Source of the DNA: Spirochaetales bacterium
GTDB taxonomy: Bacteria; Spirochaetota; Spirochaetia; DAHUYW01
Assembly (NCBI GenBank): GCA_027306915.1
Contig: DAHUYW010000034.1
Span: 1 to 46,314, forward strand
Reading direction: 5' to 3'
DNA length: 46,314 nt
Under the pieces are notes generated by a model that ran no database searches, was not told the origin of the DNA, and was given only the letters and a program-made list of their open reading frames with translations. How positions within the stretch are numbered: position 1 is the stretch's first letter; every line of letters begins with the position of its first letter. A program made the translations under genes and the position numbers. Below are positions 16,122 to 25,529 of the stretch, in pieces.

Positions 16122-17354
16122 CTAGTCTACACGCCGGAGATTCCGCATCTCGACCTCAAGCTGGAGCGCTCGTTTTGCGGTGTCCAGGTACTGTCGGGCC
16201 GGTTGGAAGGTCGGGTCGAGCTTCAGCGCCTCTTCCCAGTAGGAAATAGCCTTCTCAAGGTCGCCCTTCGCGTAGAGGTCAAGCCCGGTCACATAGTAGT
16301 CGGTCACCTCGCGCTCGAGCGCGGCCCTGCCGTCATCCCCGAGGTTCAGAATCGCTTCGATGCTGAAGTGGTCGAGGGTGCCGAGCTGGGTGGTCATGTC
16401 GAGGGTATAGTTAACGTCGAAAGTGATCTTTTTCAGTGCGATTGTGCTTCCCAGCGTGATTCGGGGATCGGCCCCACCGTAGCGAAAGCCGCCTTGGAGA
16501 GCAAAGAAGTCGGTGATCTTGAGGTCCATTCCCGAAGCGATGTTGAAGGACTCGGCCGGATAGAGGCTCGGCGTGAAGCTGAAGGGATAGTTGAAGTCGA
16601 CAGCGACCGTCAGGGGGCGGATAGGCGAATAGGCGAGGCCCACCGCGGCCTGTGTCGGCAGCGGCTCGCCCTCCGCATAAAGACCGACGTTGCGGACAAC
16701 GGCCCCGATCGAGAAGTTGCGACTGCGCGACGCAAAGTACTTAAGGAAGTTGAATCGCGTGAGCGCGCCTATATCCACCATTCCCGTAAGGGCGGACTGG
16801 CCGGGATAGATCGCGGCCGGGACATTGCGGTAGGCGGCTTTCAAGTTGGCTCCAACCGCGATCCCATAGAAGTAGTAGCTCGAAAGGAAATTGTAGGAAA
16901 CATTGAGCGTGGCGATAGACTCCGAATAGTAGCCCTTCGAGACCCGGTTTCCCCAATCATCGTACGCCGTAAAGGGAAGATAGAGGAACTTGCCTGCGGC
17001 GGCGAGACCCAGGTTCTTGATGCGGGAGGTATAGATGACGCTCTCGACGTTGGAATCGGCGATCCAGTTGTTGTGCAGGAAGGAAAGCTCGCTCAACTTC
17101 TGGACGGCGCTTCCTGCCGGGTTTGCCTCGATGAAGCTGGAGTCGCTTGCTACCGCGGTGAAGGCCGTCCCCATCCCCTCATAGAGGCCTCCCGAGGGAA
17201 CCAGTAGGGAGGGAAAGGCCGTCAAACCGGTGTTGGAGTTGTTGAAGCTGGAGCCGAATCCCTGAAAGGAGTTGTAGAAGTCCGCGAAATTGTAGGCCGA
17301 GACCGCGTGCGGAAAGAGAGTCGCGAAAAGCAGGAATCGGACCACCTTCTTCAT
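16122..17354 (-). CDS. UPF0164/FadL-like outer-membrane protein with C-terminal TPR
   Basis: Predicted outer-membrane beta-barrel, 410 aa, of the type known from Treponema (UPF0164, FadL-like). A signal peptide MKKVVRFLLFATLFPHAVSA leads into the family hallmark GLYEGMGTAFTAVASDSSFIEANPAGSA, followed by alternating amphipathic strands. After the barrel, a TPR-like unit (TGLDLYAKGDLEKAISYWEEALKLDP) lies near the C-terminus, presumably in the periplasm. FadL relatives move hydrophobic substrates; the substrate here is unknown. On the minus strand TATAGT (17361-17366) ends 6 bases before the ATG, but its -35 is poor; GGTGA 12 bases upstream of the ATG is a distant SD alternative. Confidence 0.8.
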   Translation of the reverse strand: MKKVVRFLLFATLFPHAVSAYNFADFYNSFQGFGSSFNNSNTGLTAFPSLLVPSGGLYEGMGTAFTAVASDSSFIEANPAGSAVQKLSELSFLHNNWIADSNVESVIYTSRIKNLGLAAAGKFLYLPFTAYDDWGNRVSKGYYSESIATLNVSYNFLSSYYFYGIAVGANLKAAYRNVPAAIYPGQSALTGMVDIGALTRFNFLKYFASRSRNFSIGAVVRNVGLYAEGEPLPTQAAVGLAYSPIRPLTVAVDFNYPFSFTPSLYPAESFNIASGMDLKITDFFALQGGFRYGGADPRITLGSTIALKKITFDVNYTLDMTTQLGTLDHFSIEAILNLGDDGRAALEREVTDYYVTGLDLYAKGDLEKAISYWEEALKLDPTFQPARQYLDTAKRALQLEVEMRNLRRVD

Positions 17355-17452
17355 GTCACAACTATATCACCTTTTCGACTTTTTCCGTACGCCCCTAAAC
17401 TGCAGGTAATTTTTTTGTGCACAGATAGTTAGGTGGACGGCAAGATATAAGA

Positions 17453-17481
17453 TTGGCAGACAATGGTGCCGATAATATGGT
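17453..17481 (+). promoter_or_regulatory. promoter for the TPR/SpoIIE cassette
   Basis: TTGGCA (17453-17458), 17-base spacer, TATGGT (17476-17481). The predicted transcript starts near 17488, before an AGAGG SD at 17496-17500. Confidence 0.45.
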
Positions 17482-17509
17482 ACATTCGGTCCCAAAGAGG
17501 CTGGTGAGT

Positions 17510-20500
17510 GTGTCAAATCCGCGGAGGTATGCGGTCCCGATTCTTCTATTGTTCCTGCTGCTCCTCCTCGGGGGAGGGGTTGCCTATGCCTCGGGACAGA
17601 AGGAGGATGCGCTCACAACCGCCCGCCGGCTCATTACCGAAGAGAGGTACAACGACGCAATTCTACTCCTCACGCAGGTCATCAAGAAGAATCCGCGTCG
17701 TTTCGACCAGGCCCAGGCTCTCCTTGAGCAGGTAGATCGGGCCCGCAATCTGTACAACGCGAAGATGGCCGAGCTTGTTTCGGTGTTCAACAAGGGCGAT
17801 CTCGACAAAGCATACCTCATCCTTCAGCAGCTTGCGGACCTGGACAAAGCCCCGAACCGGCGGACACTCGATTCGCAGGAGTATGCACGCGAGACTGCGA
17901 CGGTCGTCTACAACAACAACCGCTTTCGCCAAATCATGGAGGAGGCTCTCCCGCTCCTTGCCGCCGGACGGTATTCCGAGGCCGTCTCCACCTACTTGAC
18001 GGGTTTCAACCTCGGATATGACTCTTTCACCTCAAGCCGGCTCGGCAACATCGTCATCAATCAGGCCCTGGACTTGCGCGCGGTCCTTCAGGCCAGGGCT
18101 CAGCACTTCCAGTCGCTCGGCCCCCCGATCGAGGCAGCGGTGGGCTCGGTGGTGACGCAGGCCAATCCCGCTGACCTCTCGAAGGCAATCGATGTCCTCG
18201 GCGAGCGGATCGGGCAACTTGCCGAGGACCGTTCGGCCGAGGCGGCGGCTGCGGCCAAGCTTCTGGCACTACGGGACTCCATTCTCAAACAGCACGGCAG
18301 CGCGCGGGATGTCTTCTTCCTGACCTACGTCGAGAAGTTCGTGCATGGGCGAGGTGGAGAGAGCCCCCCGGAAGGGATCCTCTTCGCCATCGACGGAGCG
18401 CGCACCTCGGTGCTCTCCCGCGCCTTCGATCGGATTTCCGCGAGCATGGAAGAGAGCTTTGCTGCCGGGAGCGAGCGCCTGCGGGCCGGCGACTACGCGG
18501 CGGCCTCGGCGGACTTCCGCAGAAGCGGCGCCTATGTTCCCCTCGCCGAAAGGGTCTCAGGGCTGTGGGACCCGCGACTCACAACGGATCCCGCCTTTGC
18601 GCTCAATCCGGGCGTCGGCGCCTCCGCATCCCCGGCGCTTGCTGCCGGGCTTCCCGACTATCTTCTGGCATCCGCCCGGGGGCTGGCGGTCGAGGACTCG
18701 CTGAAAGTAGTATCGGCCCTCTCCGAGATCGAAACGATAAACACCGGCCTCGCCGGCGCGGACTCGCTTGACGCGCTCCACCGTCTTCGCGTCAGCATGG
18801 ACACCATCGGAGTCACCGTCCAGGGCGACATCGATCGATGGCAGGGGCTCAAGGCAAAGTATGGCAGTCTTGCCGGGATGGGCTACTCAGTGGGCAAAAG
18901 CATTGCCGCGGCCGACGGTATGATCGATCTCCTCAACTCGGTCCGCGCCAAAGGGACGGCGCCCGAGGTGACCCTTGTCGATCGAATCGCCAGGCTTCAG
19001 CTCGGGCCGGCGAAGGCAATTCTAGCCGAACAGCAAACGGCCGTCGAAACCGCGCGGAAGCTCCTCGATGGCGTCCCGTTGACGATCGGAGACGAGACTT
19101 TGCACGAGACGATTCAGGCAAAGTATCCGGCGAAAGCCAGCGACGACCTGAAGGCGGTCTTGGGGAGCCTTGACTCGCTCGGCGAGACCCTTCAATCCGT
19201 GGTCGCGGGAATCGAATCGGCACCGCCCGCCGTCATCGCAAGCCCGGGGGTTCAGAACAGCCTCAAGGCGGCGAAGGCGTTTGTTGCCCAGACCGACAGT
19301 CTCCTTGGCACCGCGAAGGCGGCGGCCGACACCGCGAGCAGCCTGCTCTTCCAGGCCGAGCGTTTTCGCCAAGAGGGTGACAACAGCCTTCGGGCGGCGC
19401 AGGACGCCATAGCTCGGCAGCAGTACGCGGCAGCACGGGAAAGGATCGCCACGGCAGCGGAGCGCCTTGACCGCTCCTTGAGCTTCGCGGAGAACCCGAC
19501 CGTTCGCAGAGAGCGCGACTCGACGATTCCGGAGCTTTCGCGGCAGATCACCGATGCAGAGAACGATATCGTTGTTCGTGACGTTCGCTCCTACATAAAC
19601 CAGGGTAAGGCGCTCTACGCCCAAAGCAACTACTCGGAGGCTCAAAACGTCTTTCTGCGGGCGCAGGCTCGCTGGCGGTTAACGAACGCGCAGGACAATC
19701 CGGAGATCACAACCTGGCTTCAGTACGTCGACACTGCTCTTACCCTCAACTCCGGCCTGGTGATCTCGCCTTCCGATCCCCTCTACAGCGAAATGACGCA
19801 GGTCCTTAATCTCGCCGAGTCCAACTACAGCCAGGCCCGAGCGCTTATTGCGAACGGTCAAAAGAGCGAGGCGATGCGCCTTCTTCAGGACGCCCAACGG
19901 AAGATTCTCTATGTTCAGGTTCCCTTCCCACTGAATCAGGAGGCCCGGGTGCTTGGGCTGCGCATTCTCGAGCTGACCGATCCGAGCAACTTCCAGTCGC
20001 TTTTTCAACAGCGCTTTCAGACTGCGCTCGCGAAGCTGACGCAGGACCCCAGGGAGGCCTACGTCGACCTCAAGAACCTCCAGGCGGTCGAGCCCGATTT
20101 CCCCGGTCTCACGAATGCGCTCTACCGGACGGAGATTGCCACCGGTCTGCGCAGGCCGCCCCCCGACCCTCAGAAGATCCAGGAGTCGAACAATCTCTAT
20201 CAGAAGGCCTTCGATATCGTGCGTACCAATGTCCGCGCACAGTATCCGATAGCCATCTCCTATCTCAACAGGGCGATCGAGCTCGATCCGAACAATGCCG
20301 CAGCCACCTCTCTCAAAGACCGCCTTGCGATCGACACAGGCGGCGAGACCACGGTAGTCCTTTCGAATTACGCGCAGATCCAGTTCCGCCAGGCGGAGGA
20401 GCAGTTCATCGCGAAGAGCTACTACGAGGCCCTGCGAATCGTCAACCAGCTTCTGAAGGATCCGGCAAATCAAAACTACAGCCCGTTGCTTGATCTCAAG

Positions 20501-20524
20501 AGGAGGATCGAATCAAAGATCTAG
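17510..20524 (+). CDS. large periplasmic TPR/coiled-coil protein
   Basis: A 1004-aa exported protein. The start is GTG 17510, 9 bases after an AGAGG SD, giving a clean signal sequence NPRRYAVPILLLFLLLLLGG ending near VAYAS; ATG 17477 and TTG 17453 in frame lack an SD. TPR-like helical repeats begin at once (ALTTARRLITEERYNDAILLLTQVI) and recur to the C-terminus (PIAISYLNRAIELDPNNAAA). Long Ala-rich helical stretches occupy the middle. No catalytic motif is visible. It lies directly upstream of the SpoIIE sensor, whose frame opens inside its 3' end, so the two probably act together in the envelope, but this is inference. Confidence 0.8.
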   Translation: MSNPRRYAVPILLLFLLLLLGGGVAYASGQKEDALTTARRLITEERYNDAILLLTQVIKKNPRRFDQAQALLEQVDRARNLYNAKMAELVSVFNKGDLDKAYLILQQLADLDKAPNRRTLDSQEYARETATVVYNNNRFRQIMEEALPLLAAGRYSEAVSTYLTGFNLGYDSFTSSRLGNIVINQALDLRAVLQARAQHFQSLGPPIEAAVGSVVTQANPADLSKAIDVLGERIGQLAEDRSAEAAAAAKLLALRDSILKQHGSARDVFFLTYVEKFVHGRGGESPPEGILFAIDGARTSVLSRAFDRISASMEESFAAGSERLRAGDYAAASADFRRSGAYVPLAERVSGLWDPRLTTDPAFALNPGVGASASPALAAGLPDYLLASARGLAVEDSLKVVSALSEIETINTGLAGADSLDALHRLRVSMDTIGVTVQGDIDRWQGLKAKYGSLAGMGYSVGKSIAAADGMIDLLNSVRAKGTAPEVTLVDRIARLQLGPAKAILAEQQTAVETARKLLDGVPLTIGDETLHETIQAKYPAKASDDLKAVLGSLDSLGETLQSVVAGIESAPPAVIASPGVQNSLKAAKAFVAQTDSLLGTAKAAADTASSLLFQAERFRQEGDNSLRAAQDAIARQQYAAARERIATAAERLDRSLSFAENPTVRRERDSTIPELSRQITDAENDIVVRDVRSYINQGKALYAQSNYSEAQNVFLRAQARWRLTNAQDNPEITTWLQYVDTALTLNSGLVISPSDPLYSEMTQVLNLAESNYSQARALIANGQKSEAMRLLQDAQRKILYVQVPFPLNQEARVLGLRILELTDPSNFQSLFQQRFQTALAKLTQDPREAYVDLKNLQAVEPDFPGLTNALYRTEIATGLRRPPPDPQKIQESNNLYQKAFDIVRTNVRAQYPIAISYLNRAIELDPNNAAATSLKDRLAIDTGGETTVVLSNYAQIQFRQAEEQFIAKSYYEALRIVNQLLKDPANQNYSPLLDLKRRIESKI

Positions 20525-20553
20525 GGGGACTGCGGACACTCTGCTTCCTGGCC

Positions 20554-23500
20554 GTGCTGCTCTACGGTCCGACGCACCTTGTGCCGGCTCAAGAGGTTGC
20601 GGCGACTACCTCAACTGCCTCCTCGGCAGGGCAGATCTATTGGGACTACCCCAAGGTGCTGGTCCCCGAAGGGGTCAACTTTCCCCAGCCTGCCGCCGGC
20701 GGGGGGATCATGGCCGTCGTCTGGCAAGAGTATGCCGGCGCAGCGAACGGGGGACGACAGGTCAGTCTCTCCATCCTCGTCACTCGCGATGGAAAAGACT
20801 GGACGTCTCACCGGGACTTCGCAGGGCCCTTTCCGGCCAGCGGCCGCCAGGTCTCGATCTTTTCGCTGGCCATCGATCAATCGGGAAGGATCTACGTCGC
20901 AGTAAACGCTGCACCGAATGAGGTGGCGATCTACTCCTCGTCCGACGGAGGGTCCACGTTCACGGAGCTCTCGCGGGTTACTGCCGAGACTACCACCGTC
21001 GGCCCGCGCCTCTTTGTGAGGGGAGGCGGAGGGCTCATTCTCTTTACCGCACAGGGCGGGCAGACAGTCGGCGGACTCAACGCCCTCTCCATTCGCTACC
21101 TTCTCTCCGCTGACGGGCGGAATTGGACCTCCGCCCGCGCCCTGGTGACGAGCCCGGATCTTTCGCTTAATTTCGCGCCTTACTACGCCTTCTACCGCGG
21201 GAGGGACAACGTAGTCTTTCAGGTGCTGCGCCCGGGTACTCCAGCGGCCTATCACCTCTACCTCGAGCAGAGCAGCGACGGCGGCGAGACCTTCGGCCCT
21301 CCCAAGCGCCTTGTCGGCTTTCAGCAGGGCGGGGCGGCGGGAGGTGCAAATCCCCTCTTCTACAGCGATGAACGACCCTTTCTGCTCGGTTACGATGGCA
21401 AGCTATCGGTCGTTTGGGAGCGCACCTACCAGACCGGCACTCCCCAGGTCTACTACGCGCAGTACGATCTCGACGGTAATCTGACCGGGGACGTCGAGCG
21501 GGTCTCGTCGGGGGACAGCACGAGCCGCGATCCGCGAATCGCAATCTATGGGGACCGCGAGTACGTCTTCTGGTTCGACAACAGCGTGGGGACGGACCAT
21601 GTCTTCGCCGCCTCCTACAACGGGGTTTTCTGGCAGCGAACCGACCTGAGCGCGATTGCGGGCAGCTCGATCTTCGCCCGACCGCTCTTGTTCGGCGACG
21701 GCATCTACGTCTTCTGGTTCAACGAGGTGGGAGACACCGGAAGGCTTGTGATGTTGCCTCAGAACCGCAGTGCCCCGGCTCCGAGGCTCTATGGCATTAA
21801 CTTCCGCGCCGGCGGGCGTACCAACCTCAGCAGCTACCTCTTCGGGTGGGAACAGCCCGCCGATCCCTCCGGGGTTGCCGGCTTCAGCTTCAGTGTGAAT
21901 CGAGATCCCGTAGGCCAGGCGCCGAGAGAGATCAACATCCTTCCCAACGATCGGCGGACGCAGGTCAAGGTGGACGCTGACGGCGAGTGGTACATCCATC
22001 TTGCCACCGAGGACTTTGCAGGCAACTGGTCCGAGACGAGCACGATCGCCTTCACCCGAGACACGACGCCGCCGGGGCCGGTGGCTTTCACTCCGATCGC
22101 GGAGGACGGCAAAGGTTTCCTCACCTCGAACACGGCAACCATTCGCTGGAAAGCCCCCCCGGACCGCGATCTGGCCGGATACACCTACAGCTTCAACTAC
22201 CTCTCGGCAGACCCAACGGCTGCCGTTCCGGCGAAGCGGTCGCTCCTGAGGCCCCCCGATGCGGTCCGCCTAAGCGCGCCTGACTTTGCCTTCACCAACG
22301 AGGACAACGGGGTGTGGGCGCTCTCGGTCGCAGCCGTCGACCAGGTGGGAAACGTCGGCCCCGCCACCACGCTGGTCTTGCGGCTCGACAAATACCGACC
22401 GGTGACCTACATTACCGACGTCCAGTCGACCCAAGACAGCCTTGGGCGGGTGACGCTCACTATCTATGGAAGGGGCTTTGCGGAGGGAGGGAAGATCAAC
22501 GAGGTCATTCTCGACCGGGACGGCAAAGAGCCCTACGATTATGTTTTCCCGGCGGCGTCGCGCCAGTTTACCGTGGAGAGCGACCGGATCATCCGGGGTC
22601 CGACAATTGAAGATGTCCGCCAGGGTACCTATCGGGTAGGGCTCATAAGCCCAAGCCGCGGGCTCTATTTCACCGCGCCGCTTCTGACCTTGAGCCCGAC
22701 CGGCACCGTGAAGTTCGGCTACTACGGGCTAAAACAGCCGCAACTATGGAGGCCGATCGAGGTTCCCGCTATTCTGCTCTCGGTAAACAGCATCGTCATC
22801 CTCCTCGTGCTCGGATTCCTCGCTGCAATGCTTCTCGTCTCAGTGTACCGGATCGGACGGATCGTGGAGGAGGGGAGGGTGCTCAACCTGGAGGTCCGCG
22901 CTCTTCTCGCCGGAACCCGAATCTCCCCCGTCGAGAAGAAAGAGAGGTTGGCTCAAATGAAGAAGATCGGGATGGGGCTTCGAGCGAAGTTCGTGCTCCT
23001 CATCACCCTGCTCGTCATCATCGTGGTCCTCATGGTTTCGACTCCGCTCGGCTACTTCATGATCACGACGCAGCAGCGCAACCTTGCCCAAGGCCTGCTC
23101 CAGCAAACGCAGGTTCTCATGGACAGCCTCGCGACGGGCGCGCGGACATACCTGCCCGACAAGAACATCATCGAGCTTGGCGCGCTGCCCGATCTCCGGG
23201 TTGCCATGAGCGAGGCCCAGTTCGTGACGATAACCGGGTACGGCGCCACCGACGACAAGCACTACGACTATGTATGGGCTAGCGACGACCCGCAGATCCT
23301 CAAGAAGCTCGACACGCAGGTCCTCAATCCGGGCTTCTCGCGCATTCATGACGATATCACTCCGAAGGTCCCTGCGATCAAGGAGTCGATAGACTCTCGC
23401 GCGACGAAGGAGGTCTCGGGGCTCTCGCAGGAGCTGCAGAAGCTCGGAGCGCAGGCGGCCATTCTCGCGACGAAGGACGATCCGAAATCGATAGCCGAGC

Positions 23501-25119
23501 TCGCACGCTACCAGCAGGAAATCACGGCCCTGAACAAGGAGGTCAACGCCAAGCTCTTCGAGATCGGAAACGTCATCGGGAGCGTCCCGGCCTATGAAGT
23601 GAATAACCTCAGCCGCGCGATCGATCACTATACCTTCTTCAAGCCGATCGTTTACCGGAGCAATCAGGACTCGCTGTATTTCCGCGGAATGATCCGCATG
23701 GGGGTTTCCACCGAACCGATCCTCAAGGAGATGAAGAGCTCGGAACGAACCCTGCTCATCACCTCCGGCGTGGTCGCGCTCGTTGCCATCGGACTTGGAG
23801 TGCTCGGGGCTCTCCTTCTTGCCTACCTCACGGTTATTCCGATCAATCGGCTGGTTCGCGGCGTGGAGATCATCCGAGACACCGAGGACAAAGAGAAGCT
23901 GAAGGATCACGTCATCGACGTGAAAACGCGCGACGAGCTGTCGCGCCTCGCGGAGACGGTGAACGAGATGACGCGGGGACTGGTTGCTGCTGCGGCTGCG
24001 AACAAGGACCTTGTCCTCGGAAAGGACACCCAGAAGATGTTCACGCCCCTCGAGCAGGATCCGGTAACCAATCGAAAGCTCACGACAGCGAGAGAGACCA
24101 ACAACGGCGCCGAGTTCTTCGGCTACTACGAAGGGGCGAAGGGGGTTTCGGGCGACTATTTCGACTACCGCAAGCTCGACGAGCGCCACTATGCGATCAT
24201 CGAGTGCGATGTTGCCGGCAAGGGGGTGCCCGCCTCGCTCATCATGGTTGAGGTCGCGACCATCTTCATCGACTATTTCAGAAACTGGGACCTTGCGCGC
24301 GAAGGCATTCACCTCGAGCGCCTGGTCTACCGCATCAACGACCTCGTTGAAGAGCGGGGGTTCAAGGGCCGATTTGCGGCTCTCCTCGTCGTCATCTTCG
24401 ACAGCGTCACCGGCGACTGCTACTTCTGCAACGCCGGCTACAAGTACGTCCATCTCTTCGACACACGACAGGGACAGATGGCCGAGATCACCCTTCCCAA
24501 CGCCCCGGCCGCAGGCGTCTTTCCATCGTCTCTCGTGGAGATGCAGTCAGGCTTCAAGCAAGTGCGCCACAAACTCTCGCCCGGCGACTGCCTCCTTCTC
24601 TTCACCGACGGCGTGGAGGAGGCAAAGCGCCACTTCCGGGATCGAAGCCTCAGCGTCGTGGCCTGCGGGGAGCCGGGATTGAAGCCCGGCGAGGTTCACG
24701 GAACCCACCCCTTCGGCAGTGACAACGAGGAGCTTGGCATCGCGAGAATCCACGCCATCATCGAAGCGGTGATGGCGCGTGGCCGATTCGAACTGCGCAA
24801 GTACCACAACGCCATAGCCGAGGAGGCGCTCTCCTTCGACTTCAGCGAGTGCAGGGGGACGGTGGAGGAAGCGGTCCTCGCGATGGTTTCGGTCGAGCGG
24901 GTTTTCCGGCTCTATCCCGATCCGCACGCAGGCCCTGACGACCGCATCATGGTCGATCGGAAAATCGCGGACTTCCTCCGCGGCCACTTCGTGCAGTACA
25001 GCCTCTATTTCCGCGAGGCGACGCCGCATCCGACGCTTCCGGAGTACGTCTACTTCAGCCATCTCAAGGAGGATGAGCAGTACGATGATCTCACAATCCT
25101 GGGAGTCCGCAAGCGATAG
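20554..25119 (+). CDS. giant membrane sensor: Asp-box propeller, HAMP, SpoIIE/PP2C phosphatase
   Basis: About 1521 aa from the first standard start, GTG 20554. The N-terminal region has four Asp-box-like motifs (TRDGKDW, SSDGGSTF, SADGRNW, SSDGGETF), suggesting a sialidase-like propeller, then Ig/FN3-like segments. A membrane helix lies near 22770-22840, a second near 22985-23055, an extracytoplasmic region, a third near 23755-23830, then HAMP. The PP2C domain shows SGDYFD (1199-1204), DVAGKG (from 1219), FTDG (1350-1353) and DD (1511-1512), all expected metal ligands. It likely dephosphorylates an anti-sigma-antagonist-type protein. GTG 20554 cuts into the signal peptide; the true start is probably CTG 20530 or ATC 20512. 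Confidence 0.85.
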   Translation: MLLYGPTHLVPAQEVAATTSTASSAGQIYWDYPKVLVPEGVNFPQPAAGGGIMAVVWQEYAGAANGGRQVSLSILVTRDGKDWTSHRDFAGPFPASGRQVSIFSLAIDQSGRIYVAVNAAPNEVAIYSSSDGGSTFTELSRVTAETTTVGPRLFVRGGGGLILFTAQGGQTVGGLNALSIRYLLSADGRNWTSARALVTSPDLSLNFAPYYAFYRGRDNVVFQVLRPGTPAAYHLYLEQSSDGGETFGPPKRLVGFQQGGAAGGANPLFYSDERPFLLGYDGKLSVVWERTYQTGTPQVYYAQYDLDGNLTGDVERVSSGDSTSRDPRIAIYGDREYVFWFDNSVGTDHVFAASYNGVFWQRTDLSAIAGSSIFARPLLFGDGIYVFWFNEVGDTGRLVMLPQNRSAPAPRLYGINFRAGGRTNLSSYLFGWEQPADPSGVAGFSFSVNRDPVGQAPREINILPNDRRTQVKVDADGEWYIHLATEDFAGNWSETSTIAFTRDTTPPGPVAFTPIAEDGKGFLTSNTATIRWKAPPDRDLAGYTYSFNYLSADPTAAVPAKRSLLRPPDAVRLSAPDFAFTNEDNGVWALSVAAVDQVGNVGPATTLVLRLDKYRPVTYITDVQSTQDSLGRVTLTIYGRGFAEGGKINEVILDRDGKEPYDYVFPAASRQFTVESDRIIRGPTIEDVRQGTYRVGLISPSRGLYFTAPLLTLSPTGTVKFGYYGLKQPQLWRPIEVPAILLSVNSIVILLVLGFLAAMLLVSVYRIGRIVEEGRVLNLEVRALLAGTRISPVEKKERLAQMKKIGMGLRAKFVLLITLLVIIVVLMVSTPLGYFMITTQQRNLAQGLLQQTQVLMDSLATGARTYLPDKNIIELGALPDLRVAMSEAQFVTITGYGATDDKHYDYVWASDDPQILKKLDTQVLNPGFSRIHDDITPKVPAIKESIDSRATKEVSGLSQELQKLGAQAAILATKDDPKSIAELARYQQEITALNKEVNAKLFEIGNVIGSVPAYEVNNLSRAIDHYTFFKPIVYRSNQDSLYFRGMIRMGVSTEPILKEMKSSERTLLITSGVVALVAIGLGVLGALLLAYLTVIPINRLVRGVEIIRDTEDKEKLKDHVIDVKTRDELSRLAETVNEMTRGLVAAAAANKDLVLGKDTQKMFTPLEQDPVTNRKLTTARETNNGAEFFGYYEGAKGVSGDYFDYRKLDERHYAIIECDVAGKGVPASLIMVEVATIFIDYFRNWDLAREGIHLERLVYRINDLVEERGFKGRFAALLVVIFDSVTGDCYFCNAGYKYVHLFDTRQGQMAEITLPNAPAAGVFPSSLVEMQSGFKQVRHKLSPGDCLLLFTDGVEEAKRHFRDRSLSVVACGEPGLKPGEVHGTHPFGSDNEELGIARIHAIIEAVMARGRFELRKYHNAIAEEALSFDFSECRGTVEEAVLAMVSVERVFRLYPDPHAGPDDRIMVDRKIADFLRGHFVQYSLYFREATPHPTLPEYVYFSHLKEDEQYDDLTILGVRKR

Positions 25120-25133
25120 GTGAGGGAGCAGGA

Positions 25134-25514
25134 ATGGCAGGAGAACAGGGTCCGAGGCGTTCGAAGGGAGGCAAGCGTCAAACGGCGACGCTTTCGACCT
25201 TCTTTTGCGAAAACTGCGGCGAACCGGTCCGGCTCAAGGATTCGGTCTGTCCCCACTGCGGCCGGTGGTTCAGCGCCGCGAGGTGTCCACAGTGCGGATT
25301 TGTCGGCGAGCCGAAGCTGTTTGCGAACGGATGCCCCGCCTGCGGTTATCTGAAGGACAAGAATGACACGCGAAGCCGGCCGGCCAGCCGGCCGGCTCAG
25401 AAGGGCATTCCCTCCAACCAGCGACGCCTGCCCGGCTGGGTATATACCGTCACCGCGGTTTTTCTCCTCCTAGCGCTCGGACTCTTCCTGGTGCTGATCC
25501 TCCGCGGGACGTAG
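25134..25514 (+). CDS. double zinc-ribbon protein with C-terminal membrane helix
   Basis: A 126-aa protein with two four-Cys zinc ribbons: C25/C28 with C39/C42, and C51/C54 with C67/C70. A flexible Arg/Pro/Ser linker follows, then one membrane helix (about 101-124), placing the ribbons in the cytoplasm. It begins 14 bases after the SpoIIE stop with a GGGAG-type SD, so it is the third gene of that cassette and may be an assembly or signalling partner. I know of no specific function. Confidence 0.8.
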   Translation: MAGEQGPRRSKGGKRQTATLSTFFCENCGEPVRLKDSVCPHCGRWFSAARCPQCGFVGEPKLFANGCPACGYLKDKNDTRSRPASRPAQKGIPSNQRRLPGWVYTVTAVFLLLALGLFLVLILRGT

Positions 25515-25529
25515 CAGTCGGGAGCTCGA

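Noticed and set aside
22840..24453. 537-codon minus-strand frame opposite the SpoIIE sensor
   Set aside because: The plus strand encodes clear HAMP and PP2C motifs here; the antisense frame is a compositional shadow.
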